A stretch of 64,000 bases of DNA. It comes from Oceanobacillus sp. HTM 045 (GTDB taxonomy: Bacteria > Pseudomonadota > Alphaproteobacteria > Rhodobacterales > Rhodobacteraceae). Positions 53,023-61,278 of this stretch are shown here, piece after piece. The notes beneath the pieces were generated by a model. It had not been told where the DNA came from and searched no databases. It saw only the letters and a program-made list of their open reading frames with translations. Each line of letters opens with the position of its first letter. Position 1 is the stretch's first letter. Location: assembly GCA_009733745.1 (NCBI GenBank), contig WNWL01000004.1, positions 64,001 to 128,000 of the forward strand, written 5' to 3'. The position numbers and the translations under genes are program-made.

Positions 53023-53439
53023 TCAGGCCACCCCGATCACATGCCGCATGACGAAGACGGTGAGCGCCGCCGCCACCATGAAGGTGCCGGTCGCCACCAC
53101 CGAGCGGGGCGAGAGCCGCGAGAGCCCGCAGACGCCGTGCCCGGAGGTGCAGCCCGCGCCCATCCGAGTGCCGATGCCGACCGCGAGCCCGCCCGCCACC
53201 AGCAGCACCGGCGAGGCGGTGAGCGTCATCGCGGGGGCGCCGAACGCCAGTGCGATGGCCGCGGGCACGCCGATCAGCCCGGCGAGGAAGGCGATGCCGG
53301 TCAGGTGGGTCGTGCCGTTCAGCACGCCGCCGAGGATGCCGCTGATCCCGGCGATGAAGCCGAGCCCATGCAGGTAGACCGCCGCGGCGAGGCCGATGAG
53401 GAGCCCGCCCGCGAGGCCGTAGAGCCAGTCGATTTCCAT
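53023..53439 (-). CDS. YeeE/YedE half-transporter, first half
   Basis: 138 residues with four membrane segments and the conserved Cys loop RMGAGCTSGHGVCGLSRLSPRS. Together with the next gene it makes a full YeeE/YedE transporter (PmpAB-like). It is downstream of the persulfide-dioxygenase-like gene by 17 bases, a frequent pairing in sulfide-responsive operons. Confidence 0.93.
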   Translation of the reverse strand: MEIDWLYGLAGGLLIGLAAAVYLHGLGFIAGISGILGGVLNGTTHLTGIAFLAGLIGVPAAIALAFGAPAMTLTASPVLLVAGGLAVGIGTRMGAGCTSGHGVCGLSRLSPRSVVATGTFMVAAALTVFVMRHVIGVA

Positions 53440-53456
53440 TGCACTTGCCTTCCGGG

Positions 53457-54341
53457 TCAGAGCCCGTTGATCGGTATCTTGAGGAAGATCCGCCCGTCCT
53501 TGTCGGCGGGCGGCATGTGCCCGGCGCGCATGTTGACCTGCAGCGAGGGCAGGATCAGCCGAGGCATCCCGAGGGTCGCGTCGCGGCTTTCGCGCATCTC
53601 GACGAACTCGTCCTCGCTCTTGCCGGCGATGTGCACGTTCTTCGCCTTCTGCTCGCCGACGGTGGACTCCCAGGCGAAGCGGTCGCGGCCCGGGGCCTTG
53701 TAGTCGTGGCAGGTGAAGATCCGGGTCTCGTCCGGCAGCGACAGGATCTTCTGGATCGAGTTGTAGAGCTCGTGCGCCGAGCCGCCGGGGAAGTCGCAGC
53801 GCGCGGTGCCGAAATCGGGCATGAAGAGCGTGTCGCCCACGAAGGCCGCGTCGCCGATCACATAGGTCATGCAGGCGGGCGTGTGGCCCGGCGTGTGCAG
53901 CGCGAAGCCCGAGAGGTTGCCGATGTGGAACCGGTCCTGCTCGCGGAACAGGGCGTCGAACTGCGAGCCGTCGCGCTGGAACTCGGTGCCCTCGTTGAAG
54001 ATCTTGCCGAAGGTGTCCTGCACCGTGACGATCTCGCCGCCGATGCCGATGCGCCCGCCCAGCTCCTGCTGGATGTAGGGCGCGGCCGAGAGGTGGTCGG
54101 CATGGACATGGGTCTCGAGGATCCATTCCAGCTTCAGGCCGTTCCCGCGGATATGGGCGATGACGGCGTCGGCCGACTTCGTCGCGGTGCGGCCCGAGGC
54201 GTGGTCGAAGTCGAGCACGGAATCGACCACCGCGCAGGACACGCTCTCCGGGTCGCGCACGATGTAGGAGACCGTGTTGGTCGCCTCGTCGAAGAACGCG
54301 GTGACGTCCGGGTGTTTCTCCGGGTTCGCCTCCGGTTGCAT
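53457..54341 (-). CDS. Persulfide dioxygenase-like MBL-fold hydrolase
   Basis: 294 residues with the metal motif THVHADHLS, HTPGHTPACM, GDTLF and a C-terminal His in FTCHDY. This is the ETHE1/Blh group, which oxidises glutathione persulfide to sulfite. The gene leads the operon with the two YeeE halves, linking it to sulfide or thiosulfate handling. The start MQPEANPEK follows GGCAAGGAGG. No BigR/SqrR-type regulator gene is nearby. Confidence 0.92.
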   Translation of the reverse strand: MQPEANPEKHPDVTAFFDEATNTVSYIVRDPESVSCAVVDSVLDFDHASGRTATKSADAVIAHIRGNGLKLEWILETHVHADHLSAAPYIQQELGGRIGIGGEIVTVQDTFGKIFNEGTEFQRDGSQFDALFREQDRFHIGNLSGFALHTPGHTPACMTYVIGDAAFVGDTLFMPDFGTARCDFPGGSAHELYNSIQKILSLPDETRIFTCHDYKAPGRDRFAWESTVGEQKAKNVHIAGKSEDEFVEMRESRDATLGMPRLILPSLQVNMRAGHMPPADKDGRIFLKIPINGL

Positions 54342-54520
54342 GGTGAGCCTCCTTGCCTGTCCGGGAGCATTCAACATCCCGCAGATGGGAATTGGAGGCA
54401 AGCGGTTCAACAGCTTCCAGATGTGATTGCGCCGCGCCCGGGGCCGGGCGCGGCGCAGGATGCCGTCTCGTGCGTGGCGCGGATCGTCGCGGGGGCTCTA
54501 TCCCCAGCGCCGCGCGCGCG

Positions 54521-55288
54521 TCAGCTCGCGTATTCGGGTTCTTCCTCGTCGAGGATCGCCATCAGCTCGCTCAGGTGCCGGCCGTCCTGGTCGGGGTAGG
54601 CCTCGATCTCGCGGGCGGTCTTCTCGGCCACCTCGTCGGACAGGACGCGCAGCTTCTGCCCGGTCCAGAGCGCCTTGATGTAGGTCTCGGCGGCGCGCTC
54701 GAAGTAGTAGAGCCGGTTGAAGGTCTCGGCCACGGTCTCGCCCACGACCATGACGCCGTGGTTGCCCATCACCAGCACCTTCTTCGACGGGTCGGCGAGC
54801 AGTTCGCAGCAGCGCTCCGCCTCCTCCTCGAAGGCGAGGCCGCCGTAGTTCTCGTCCACCGCGACGCGGTTGAAGAAGATCGCGCAGTTCTGGTCGATCG
54901 GCGGCAGCGTCGAGTCTGCGAGGCTGGCCAGCACGGTCGCGTGGATCGAGTGGGCGTGCATCGCGCAGCGCGCGTGCGGCAGGCGTCGGTGGATGGTGCC
55001 GTGCAGGCCCCAGGCGGTCGGGTCCGGCGCGTCGGGGCGGTTCATCGCCTCGGGGTCGTTGGCGTCGAGGAACAGCAGCTCCGACGCCCTGATCCGCGAG
55101 AAGTGGACCTGGTTGGCGTTCATCAGGAACTGGGTTCCCTCGTCGTTCACCGCCAGCGAGAAGTGGTTGGCGACGCCTTCGTGCATGTTGAGGCGCGCGG
55201 TCCAGCGGAACGAGGCGGCCAACTCGCAGCGCTCCTTCCAGAAGGGCATGTTCGAGCCGCTGCGCTGGGGAAATGGTGTGGTGCTCAT
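54521..55288 (-). CDS. Class II aldolase/adducin family protein
   Basis: 255 residues. Metal His residues are seen in CAMHAHSIHATVLASL and the later MGNHGVMVVGETVAETF block is typical of the family. It could be an L-fuculose-phosphate aldolase-like lyase or a decarboxylase; substrate unknown. The ATG at 55288 follows AAGGAGGC. The 179-base gap to the MBL gene suggests a separate transcript. Confidence 0.9.
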   Translation of the reverse strand: MSTTPFPQRSGSNMPFWKERCELAASFRWTARLNMHEGVANHFSLAVNDEGTQFLMNANQVHFSRIRASELLFLDANDPEAMNRPDAPDPTAWGLHGTIHRRLPHARCAMHAHSIHATVLASLADSTLPPIDQNCAIFFNRVAVDENYGGLAFEEEAERCCELLADPSKKVLVMGNHGVMVVGETVAETFNRLYYFERAAETYIKALWTGQKLRVLSDEVAEKTAREIEAYPDQDGRHLSELMAILDEEEPEYAS

Positions 55289-55442
55289 GTGGGGGCCTCC
55301 TTCGCGGTTGCGGCGATGCTGCCCGAGGCTGCGCTGCACCGCAAGATGAAACTCCGGCACGCAAGCCGCTCGCAGCGCCGCCCGCCCGAAACTCCGCCGC
55401 GGCGGGTGGCGGGCGGCTGCGCGGGTGACTAGGTTCGGAGGC

Positions 55443-56165
55443 ATGGACGGGCGGCGTTTCACCATCGCGGAACTGGAAGACCTCGCGCAGCGCGCGCTGA
55501 TCGGCGCGGGCGCGGCGGAATGGGTCGTGCGCTCGCTCTCGCGCGCCGTCGCGGCGGAGGAGGCGGGCGGCCGCCCGGAGCGCGGCTTCGACGCGCTCGC
55601 CGCCTATTGCGAGGACGTGGCCGCGGGCCGGGTGGACGGCGAGGCGGTGCCGGAGGTCGAGCGCCCGGCCGACGCGGTCGTCCGGGTCGACGCAGCGCAA
55701 GGGCTCGCCCACCCGGCGGTGGAGGCGGGTTTCGGCGAGCTGGTGCCGCTGGCCCGACGGATCGGCGCGGCGGTGCTCATCGTGCGGGGCTCGGGCCCCT
55801 CGGCGACGCCCGACATCCACGCCCGCTGGCTGGCCGAGGAAGGGCTGGTCGGCATCGCGCTCGGCCACGCGCCGGACTGCGCCACGGCGGTGGCGCTGCC
55901 GGTCGGGACGGGCCGCGGCGCGGTGGTGCTGGACGCGGCGCCGGCCGATGCGATGCTGATGGGCGCGCTGGGGCTGGTGGTGCGCAGCCTCGCGGGACCG
56001 GAGCCCGGCGGGCTGGTCTTCGCCGCGCTCGACCCGGCGCAGATCTCGGGACAGCCACTGGCGGCGCTGCCGCTTGCGGGCCGCGAGGGACCGGCGGCGG
56101 AGCCGCGGGTGGTGCTGTCGGAGGAGGTGCTGGGCCGCATCGCCCGTTGGGCCGCGCCGGACTGA
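55443..56165 (+). CDS. Shortened Ldh/malate dehydrogenase family protein
   Basis: 240 residues, against ~340 for the Ldh family (malate/L-sulfolactate dehydrogenases). LAAYCEDVAAGRV, RVDAAQGLAHPAVEAGFGEL and LARRIGAAVLIVRGSG keep the family pattern, but the usual SNHFG catalytic segment reads GSGPSAT and large parts are missing. Likely a derived, non-canonical or inactive member. It is divergent from the aldolase. Confidence 0.65.
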   Translation: MDGRRFTIAELEDLAQRALIGAGAAEWVVRSLSRAVAAEEAGGRPERGFDALAAYCEDVAAGRVDGEAVPEVERPADAVVRVDAAQGLAHPAVEAGFGELVPLARRIGAAVLIVRGSGPSATPDIHARWLAEEGLVGIALGHAPDCATAVALPVGTGRGAVVLDAAPADAMLMGALGLVVRSLAGPEPGGLVFAALDPAQISGQPLAALPLAGREGPAAEPRVVLSEEVLGRIARWAAPD

Positions 56166-56195
56166 CCGGCGCGGCGGGTGCCGGGAGCGGGCGCC

Positions 56196-58130
56196 TCAGA
56201 AGGTGAAGCGCACGCCCATGTAGCCGGTGAGCGGCTGGCCGTCGTAGCCGATCACCTCCTGGTAGTCGGTGTCGAGCACGTTCTCGATGCGCCCGAACAG
56301 CGTCACCTCCTCCGTCACGCGGTAATCGAAGGCGACATCGACGATGACGTAGCTATCGACGGTGACGATCGGCGAGGTGAAGCTCGGGTCCGAGAAGTCG
56401 GCGTCCTTCATCCGGCCGTTGTAGCTCACGTCCACCGCGATGCCGGCATCGCCCTCGAGGAAGCGGTACTGCGCGTTCAGCCCGGCGATATGCATCGGCC
56501 GGCGCACCTCCGCCCCGCTCGGCTGCGCGGCGTCGAGATAGGTGTAGGAGCCGGTCAGCGAGAAGCCCTCGAAGGCGAAGACCGACAGCGCCACCTCGAT
56601 GCCCTGCCGCTTGGAGATGCCGTTGACATTGGCCGCCGTGGACGGCGCGCCGAACACGGTGACGATCTCGTTGCGGAGCCGCTCGTTGAAATAGGTCACG
56701 TCGAGCACGACGTCGCCGCCGAGGAAGCTCTGCTCCACGCCGATGTCCCAGGCGAAGTTCTCCTCCGGCTTCAGGTTCGGGTTGCCGGCGAAGCTGGCCG
56801 GGATGAAGCCGTACTGCTCGAAGAAGTCCGGGTTCACCACCCCCTCGCCGATCGAGGCGTGGAAGCGCGTGTCGGTCGGCGCGACCCGGTAGGAGCCGGA
56901 GACCGACCAGGTGAAGGCGTTGGAGAAACCCTCGTTGATGTCGTAGCGCAGGCCGGCCTGCAGGTAGAGGTCGTCGGTCACGTCGCCCCGGTACTCGCCG
57001 AAGACGCCGGTCTGGGTGCGGCTCTCGTCCACGCCGATGCCGCCCTCGAAGCTCTCCAGCGTGAACTCGGTCCCCGCGGTCAGCGCGTGGCGGCGCTCCG
57101 GACCGAAGGCGTAGGTGGCCTGGTAGCCGAATTCCAGCGTGTCGGTGATGGTCGGGGTGGCGCCGAACGCGCCGATCGAGGTCTGGTCCTGCCGGGCGTA
57201 GTCGGCGTTGAAGCTGTGGGTCAGCGCGCCGCCCAGCATCTCGTAGGAGCCGTTCAGCCCGGCGACGATGTCCTGCCCCTCCAGCACGCCGGGGAAGTCG
57301 AACACGTAGCAGTCCGGCGTGCCGCAGCCGAAGCTGGTCTCGTCGAAATCGCTCTCGCGGTCGGTGATGCGGAAGGTGCCGCCGACCTTCAGCGCCTCGG
57401 TCACGTCGGCGGTGAAGCTGGCGCCGAAATTGATGCTCTCCAGCCCGTCGCGCCGGCCGCCGGGGTCGCCTGAGATGTCGTAGCCCTCCTGGTCGCGGTA
57501 GCCGGCGGTGAAGGCCACGTCGAAGGTCTCGCCGCCGCCGCGCAGGTAGGCCGAGGCGGCGCGGCTGAGGTCGGTGCCGACCTCGATCTCGCCGCCGAAT
57601 TGCACGTCGCCGCGCGGCCCCCGCTTGGTGATGATGTTGATCACGCCGGCGGCGGCGTTGGCGCCCCAGACCGCCGATTGCGGGCCGCGCACCACCTCGA
57701 TGCGCTCGATGTCGGAGATGACGAGGGTGGAGAAGTCGAACCCGCCGGCGCTGTTCGCGGTCTCGATGCCGTCGATCAGCACGAGGACGTGGTTGGCCTC
57801 CGACCCGCGCACGCGGACCTGGGTCAGCCCGCCCGGCCCGCCGAGGCGGCTGACCGCGAGGCCGGGCACCTGGCGCAGCGCGTCGGCGACGAAGCGGATC
57901 TGCCGCGCCTCCAGTTCCTCCGCGGTGATGACGGTATAGGCGCGGCTGGCGGTGGCCGCCGAGACCGGGCCGCGCGCGGCGGAGACGATCACCGGGTCGG
58001 TCTCGATCACCTCGACGGTCTCGCCCGTGGTGTCCTGCGCGAGGGCGGGGCCGGCGATCGGGGCCGCGATCGGGGCGGCGAGCAGGATGGAAAGCCCCGC
58101 GAGCGCGCGGGCGGTGGCAGGATGGGTCAT
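56196..58130 (-). CDS. btuB: TonB-dependent receptor, BtuB-like
   Basis: 644 residues: signal peptide (cleavage near ALAQD), TonB box region ETDPVIVSA, plug domain (LRQVPGLAVSRLGGPGGLTQVRVRGSEANHVLVLIDGIE) and a beta-barrel ending in an aromatic residue (GVRFTF). The BtuB assignment rests on these features plus the cobalamin riboswitch upstream. It imports vitamin B12 or another corrinoid across the outer membrane. The start MTHPATARAL gives a correct signal peptide. Confidence 0.92.
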   Translation of the reverse strand: MTHPATARALAGLSILLAAPIAAPIAGPALAQDTTGETVEVIETDPVIVSAARGPVSAATASRAYTVITAEELEARQIRFVADALRQVPGLAVSRLGGPGGLTQVRVRGSEANHVLVLIDGIETANSAGGFDFSTLVISDIERIEVVRGPQSAVWGANAAAGVINIITKRGPRGDVQFGGEIEVGTDLSRAASAYLRGGGETFDVAFTAGYRDQEGYDISGDPGGRRDGLESINFGASFTADVTEALKVGGTFRITDRESDFDETSFGCGTPDCYVFDFPGVLEGQDIVAGLNGSYEMLGGALTHSFNADYARQDQTSIGAFGATPTITDTLEFGYQATYAFGPERRHALTAGTEFTLESFEGGIGVDESRTQTGVFGEYRGDVTDDLYLQAGLRYDINEGFSNAFTWSVSGSYRVAPTDTRFHASIGEGVVNPDFFEQYGFIPASFAGNPNLKPEENFAWDIGVEQSFLGGDVVLDVTYFNERLRNEIVTVFGAPSTAANVNGISKRQGIEVALSVFAFEGFSLTGSYTYLDAAQPSGAEVRRPMHIAGLNAQYRFLEGDAGIAVDVSYNGRMKDADFSDPSFTSPIVTVDSYVIVDVAFDYRVTEEVTLFGRIENVLDTDYQEVIGYDGQPLTGYMGVRFTF

Positions 58131-58289
58131 GGTTCCCCCCAAAGAGGCCGGGCGCTGGCCCGGCGGTCCGACATGCCGCCCGGACGGGAGAGGAACCTGG
58201 ATCGGCCTCCGCACGCACGGGCGACGGTGACGTCACCCCTGCGGAAGGCCGCCCCCAGCCGCGCCCCGCGGCGAAGGGAAGGTGACGCG

Positions 58290-58450
58290 CCCTGGCAGGT
58301 CTCCTGGCTTGCGGGTCGTCGCCGCCTCTCCGCCTTCCCGGCCGGTGGCCAGTGGCAACGGGAGAGTGGCTCGCCGCTCACAGTTGCGGGGGCAGCCGCG
58401 GATTTGGCCTGCACCCCCTCGGTGATCGGCCGCACCGCGTTCCCTTTTCA
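58290..58450 (-). promoter_or_regulatory. Cobalamin riboswitch
   Basis: On the minus strand the order is GGGAACGCGGTG, GCTGCCCCCGCAACTGTGAG (the conserved B12-box-containing core), TTGCCACTGG, CCGGGAAGG and GCCAGGAGACCTGCC. All are hallmark pieces of the adenosylcobalamin aptamer. It lies 160 bases before btuB, which it should switch off when corrinoid is present. Confidence 0.95.
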
Positions 58451-58553
58451 CCCGCCTCGCGGCGGGAACCTGAACGCTGCGCCCTCCCTATGCCGCGCGC
58501 GCGGCGCCGGTCAAGCGTAGGCTGGGGACCGGTTGCGAATCGGGAGGCACGGC

Positions 58554-59027
58554 ATGGACGATGTGGCGCTGAGGCCGCTCCGGCAGGAGGACGCGCCGCA
58601 TGCCGCGCGGATCTACTTCGCCGCCGTCCACGAGGGGACGGCCGCGCTCTACGACGCCGAGCAGCGGCGGGCCTGGGGCGGCGAGCGGGAGGAGCCGGAG
58701 CGCTGGCGCGAGCGGCTCGAAGGGATGCAGGGCTTCGTCGCCGAGATCGGCGGCGTGCCGCAGGGCTTCATGACCATCGACGCGGAGGGGCTGGTCGACC
58801 TCGCCTTCGTCCACCCCTCCGCCGCGCGGCGGGGCATCGGCGCGATGCTGCTGGCGGCGGTGGAGGGGCGGGCGCGCGAGCTTGGCGTGACGCGCCTCTG
58901 GTCCGAGGCCAGCAAGGCCTCGCGCCCGTTCTTCGCACGGCATGGCTGGGCGGTCGTGACCGAGCAGCAGGTGGAGCGCGACGGCGTGAAGCTGACCAAC
59001 TACCGCATGGAGAAGCGGCTGGCCTGA
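58554..59027 (+). CDS. GNAT family N-acetyltransferase
   Basis: 157 residues with the acetyl-CoA loop VHPSAARRGIGAMLLAAVEGRA and the C-terminal SKASRPFFARHGWAVVTEQQVERDGVKLTNYRM typical of the ElaA/RimI-like group. Substrate unknown. GGGAGG precedes the ATG. Divergent from btuB. Confidence 0.9.
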   Translation: MDDVALRPLRQEDAPHAARIYFAAVHEGTAALYDAEQRRAWGGEREEPERWRERLEGMQGFVAEIGGVPQGFMTIDAEGLVDLAFVHPSAARRGIGAMLLAAVEGRARELGVTRLWSEASKASRPFFARHGWAVVTEQQVERDGVKLTNYRMEKRLA

Positions 59028-59321
59028 GCGGGAAGCGGGAACGGCCTCCTCGGGCGCCCTCCGGGCACCGCTCGTCGCCCGTGGGCGCCTCGCGAGCGCT
59101 CCCGCCCGCCCACCCCGCGCGCGGGGCGCTTCGGCGCTTTAGCGGCTGGCGGCGGGTTGTCTGGCAGGCTGCGGGGTTTGCTGGGGAGGCGCTTGAGGGG
59201 CAATTGTGCCCCTCAAGGCGCCAGTTCGAGCGTGGGTCGCCTCCGGTCCGCGTCAACCCCGAGCGCGCTCCGCGCGTGCCTGCGGCAGGGTTGACCCGGC
59301 CCTCCGGCTCGGGGAAGGGCG
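59028..59321. other. Hairpin-rich gap between GNAT and phnF
   Basis: 294 bases between convergent genes. A near-perfect stem GGCGCTTGAGGGGC/GCCCCTCAAGGCGCC (59188-59222, loop AATTGT) and an outer pair GTCAACCC/GGGTTGAC (about 59252-59295) are the clearest features. There is no U-run, so these may be bidirectional terminator-like structures. No gene seen. Confidence 0.6.
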
Positions 59322-60068
59322 TCAGGCGCGGAAGGTTTCCTCGTCGATCACGAGCTGCACCCGGTCGGAGCAGAACCAGGAGCGGGAATACTCCACCGGC
59401 TGCCCGTCCGGCCCGTCGTTCAGGCTTTCGGCGCGCAGCACCGGGTGGGATTCGTTCATCTGCAGGTGCCGGGCGATGGTGGGGGTGGGGCGCTCGGCGA
59501 CCATCCGGGTCCAGCGCCGCTCGTAGTCGGAGACGCCCGCCGCCGCCAGTGCGGCGGTGATGGACCGGCTCTCGCGCAGCGCCGCGGGCAGGCCGGGCAG
59601 GGCCTCCGCCGGGAAGGCGGACCGGCCGAACACGATCGGCACCCCGTCGGCGTCGCCGATGGTCTCGGCGACATGGATCGCCGCGCCCTCCGGCAGTTCC
59701 AGCGCCGCCGCCTCGCGGGCGTCGGCGATTACCGTGTCGATCCAGAGCACCAGCCGCCCGGACTGCCGCCCGACCGAGGCGATGTTGCGCGAGAACCGGG
59801 TCTTGCGGCCGATCCGGTAGTCGACCTGGCCCTGGGTGACATAGGCGCCCGAGCCGCGGCGGACGTGGATGCGACCTTCCTCCGCAAGTGCCGCCAGCGC
59901 GCGGCGCACGGTGTGGCGGTTGACGGCGAAGCGGGCGGCGAGCTCCGCCTCGGTCGGCAGCTTGTCGCCGGGGCGGTAGCGCCCGCCCGCCAGTTCCTCG
60001 CCGAGCGTTGCGTGGATACGCTGCCAGATCGGTCCCGCCACCCCACTCCTCCGGCCCGGTTGCGTCAC
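59322..60068 (-). CDS. phnF: PhnF, GntR/UTRA-family regulator of phosphonate use
   Basis: 248 residues: N-terminal GntR winged helix (KLPTEAELAARFAVNRHTVRRALAALAEEGRI) and C-terminal UTRA ligand-binding domain (VPIVFGRSAFPAEALPGL..., ending SDRVQLVIDEETF). It is divergent from phnG and most likely represses the phn operon. Family and position agree well. Confidence 0.93.
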   Translation of the reverse strand: MTQPGRRSGVAGPIWQRIHATLGEELAGGRYRPGDKLPTEAELAARFAVNRHTVRRALAALAEEGRIHVRRGSGAYVTQGQVDYRIGRKTRFSRNIASVGRQSGRLVLWIDTVIADAREAAALELPEGAAIHVAETIGDADGVPIVFGRSAFPAEALPGLPAALRESRSITAALAAAGVSDYERRWTRMVAERPTPTIARHLQMNESHPVLRAESLNDGPDGQPVEYSRSWFCSDRVQLVIDEETFRA

Positions 60069-60112
60069 GAAAGTTTCGCCGGAGCGCGGTTGTATTTGGA
60101 CCGCGAATCGGC

Positions 60113-60152
60113 GATGATTTGTCTAGTTGTCGAATTATGTAGACAAATCGTC
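60113..60152. promoter_or_regulatory. Probable PhnF operator
   Basis: GATGATTTGTCTA (60113-60125) and TAGACAAATCGTC (60140-60152) are inverted 13-base arms with one mismatch and a 14-base spacer. The dyad lies between the phnF and phnG starts, in unusually AT-rich DNA, exactly where a repressor of both should bind. Confidence 0.75.
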
Positions 60153-60169
60153 ATGCTGTCGAGGGCAAA

Positions 60170-60637
60170 ATGACAGAAAGCGCCGAACGGCGGATTGAGT
60201 GTCGGATGGAGCGACGGGACTGGATGGGCGTCCTCGCCAGGGCCGACCCGGAACGGCTCGCCGGCGCGTGGGACGCGCTGGGCCTCGCGCCCGGGTTCGA
60301 ATGGCTCCGCAAGCCCGAATTCGGCGCGGTGATGGTGCGCGGCCGGGCCGGGGCCACCGGCGCGCCGTTCAACCTTGGCGAGATGACCGTGACGCGCTGC
60401 GCCCTGCGGCTGGAGGACGGGCGCGACGGCCATGCCTATGTGCCGGGCCGCGAAGCCGCCAAGGCCGAGATCGCCGCGCTCTGCGACGCGCTGATGCAGG
60501 GGCCGGAGGCGGACGAGGTGCGCGAGAAGGTGATCGACCCGCTGGCCGGCGACGCCGAGGCGGAGCGCGCCCACATCGCCGCCAAGGCCGCGGCGACCAA
60601 GGTGGATTTCTTCACGATGGTGCGGGGGGAAGACTGA
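60170..60637 (+). CDS. phnG: C-P lyase complex subunit PhnG
   Basis: 155 residues with the PhnG pattern LRKPEFGAVMVRGRAGATGAPFNLGEMTVTRCALRL and HAYVPGREAAKAEIAALCDAL. Part of the PhnGHIJ core that cleaves phosphonates. The stop overlaps the phnH start by one base. Confidence 0.94.
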   Translation: MTESAERRIECRMERRDWMGVLARADPERLAGAWDALGLAPGFEWLRKPEFGAVMVRGRAGATGAPFNLGEMTVTRCALRLEDGRDGHAYVPGREAAKAEIAALCDALMQGPEADEVREKVIDPLAGDAEAERAHIAAKAAATKVDFFTMVRGED

Positions 60638-61278
60638 TGGACGGCGCGCTCACAGGCGGCTTCGCCGACCCCGCCCGCGACGCCGCGCGCGCCTTCCGGG
60701 CCGCGCTCGACGCCATGTCGCGACCGGGCAGGGTGGTGAAGCTCGACGCGGCGGAAGCGCCCGGTCTCGGCCCGGCCGCCGCGACCCTGCTGCTGGTGCT
60801 CGCCGACCAGACGACGCCGGTCTGGATCCCGGAGGACCAGCGGACGGAGGCGCTGCTGCGCTGGATCGCCTTCCATACCGGCGCGCCCGTCACCGGCGAC
60901 AAGGCGCAGGCGGCCTTCGCGGTGGGCGAGTTCCGGCGCGACTTCTTTCCCTTCGAGGAGTTCCCGCAGGGCACGCCCGATTATCCCGACCGCTCCACGA
61001 CGGTGATCCTGGAATGCCCCACGCTGACCGGCGGCTGGATCATGCCGATCTCCGGGCCGGGCGTGCCGCCGCTGCCGGACGTGCCGCTCGATCACCCGGA
61101 TTTCCGCTGGCATCGCGAAGCCAGCCCGGGCGTGTCGAAAAAACTCTACCCGGTGCTCCGCGACAATCACGCGCGCTATCCGCTGGGGCTCGATTTCTTC
61201 TTTACCTGCCGCGATGGGGCGCTGGCCCTACCGCGCAGCACGCAGGTCGAGGTTGAGGACATTCTCAGATGTACGTAG
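60637..61278 (+). CDS. phnH: C-P lyase complex subunit PhnH
   Basis: 213 residues. ARAFRAALDAMSRPGRVVKL, FGVGEFRRDFF-like AVGEFRRDFFPFEEFPQGT and DVPLDHPDFRWHREASPGV...YPLGLDFFFT are PhnH signatures. Structural subunit of the core complex. It overlaps phnI by 10 bases. Confidence 0.94.
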   Translation: MDGALTGGFADPARDAARAFRAALDAMSRPGRVVKLDAAEAPGLGPAAATLLLVLADQTTPVWIPEDQRTEALLRWIAFHTGAPVTGDKAQAAFAVGEFRRDFFPFEEFPQGTPDYPDRSTTVILECPTLTGGWIMPISGPGVPPLPDVPLDHPDFRWHREASPGVSKKLYPVLRDNHARYPLGLDFFFTCRDGALALPRSTQVEVEDILRCT

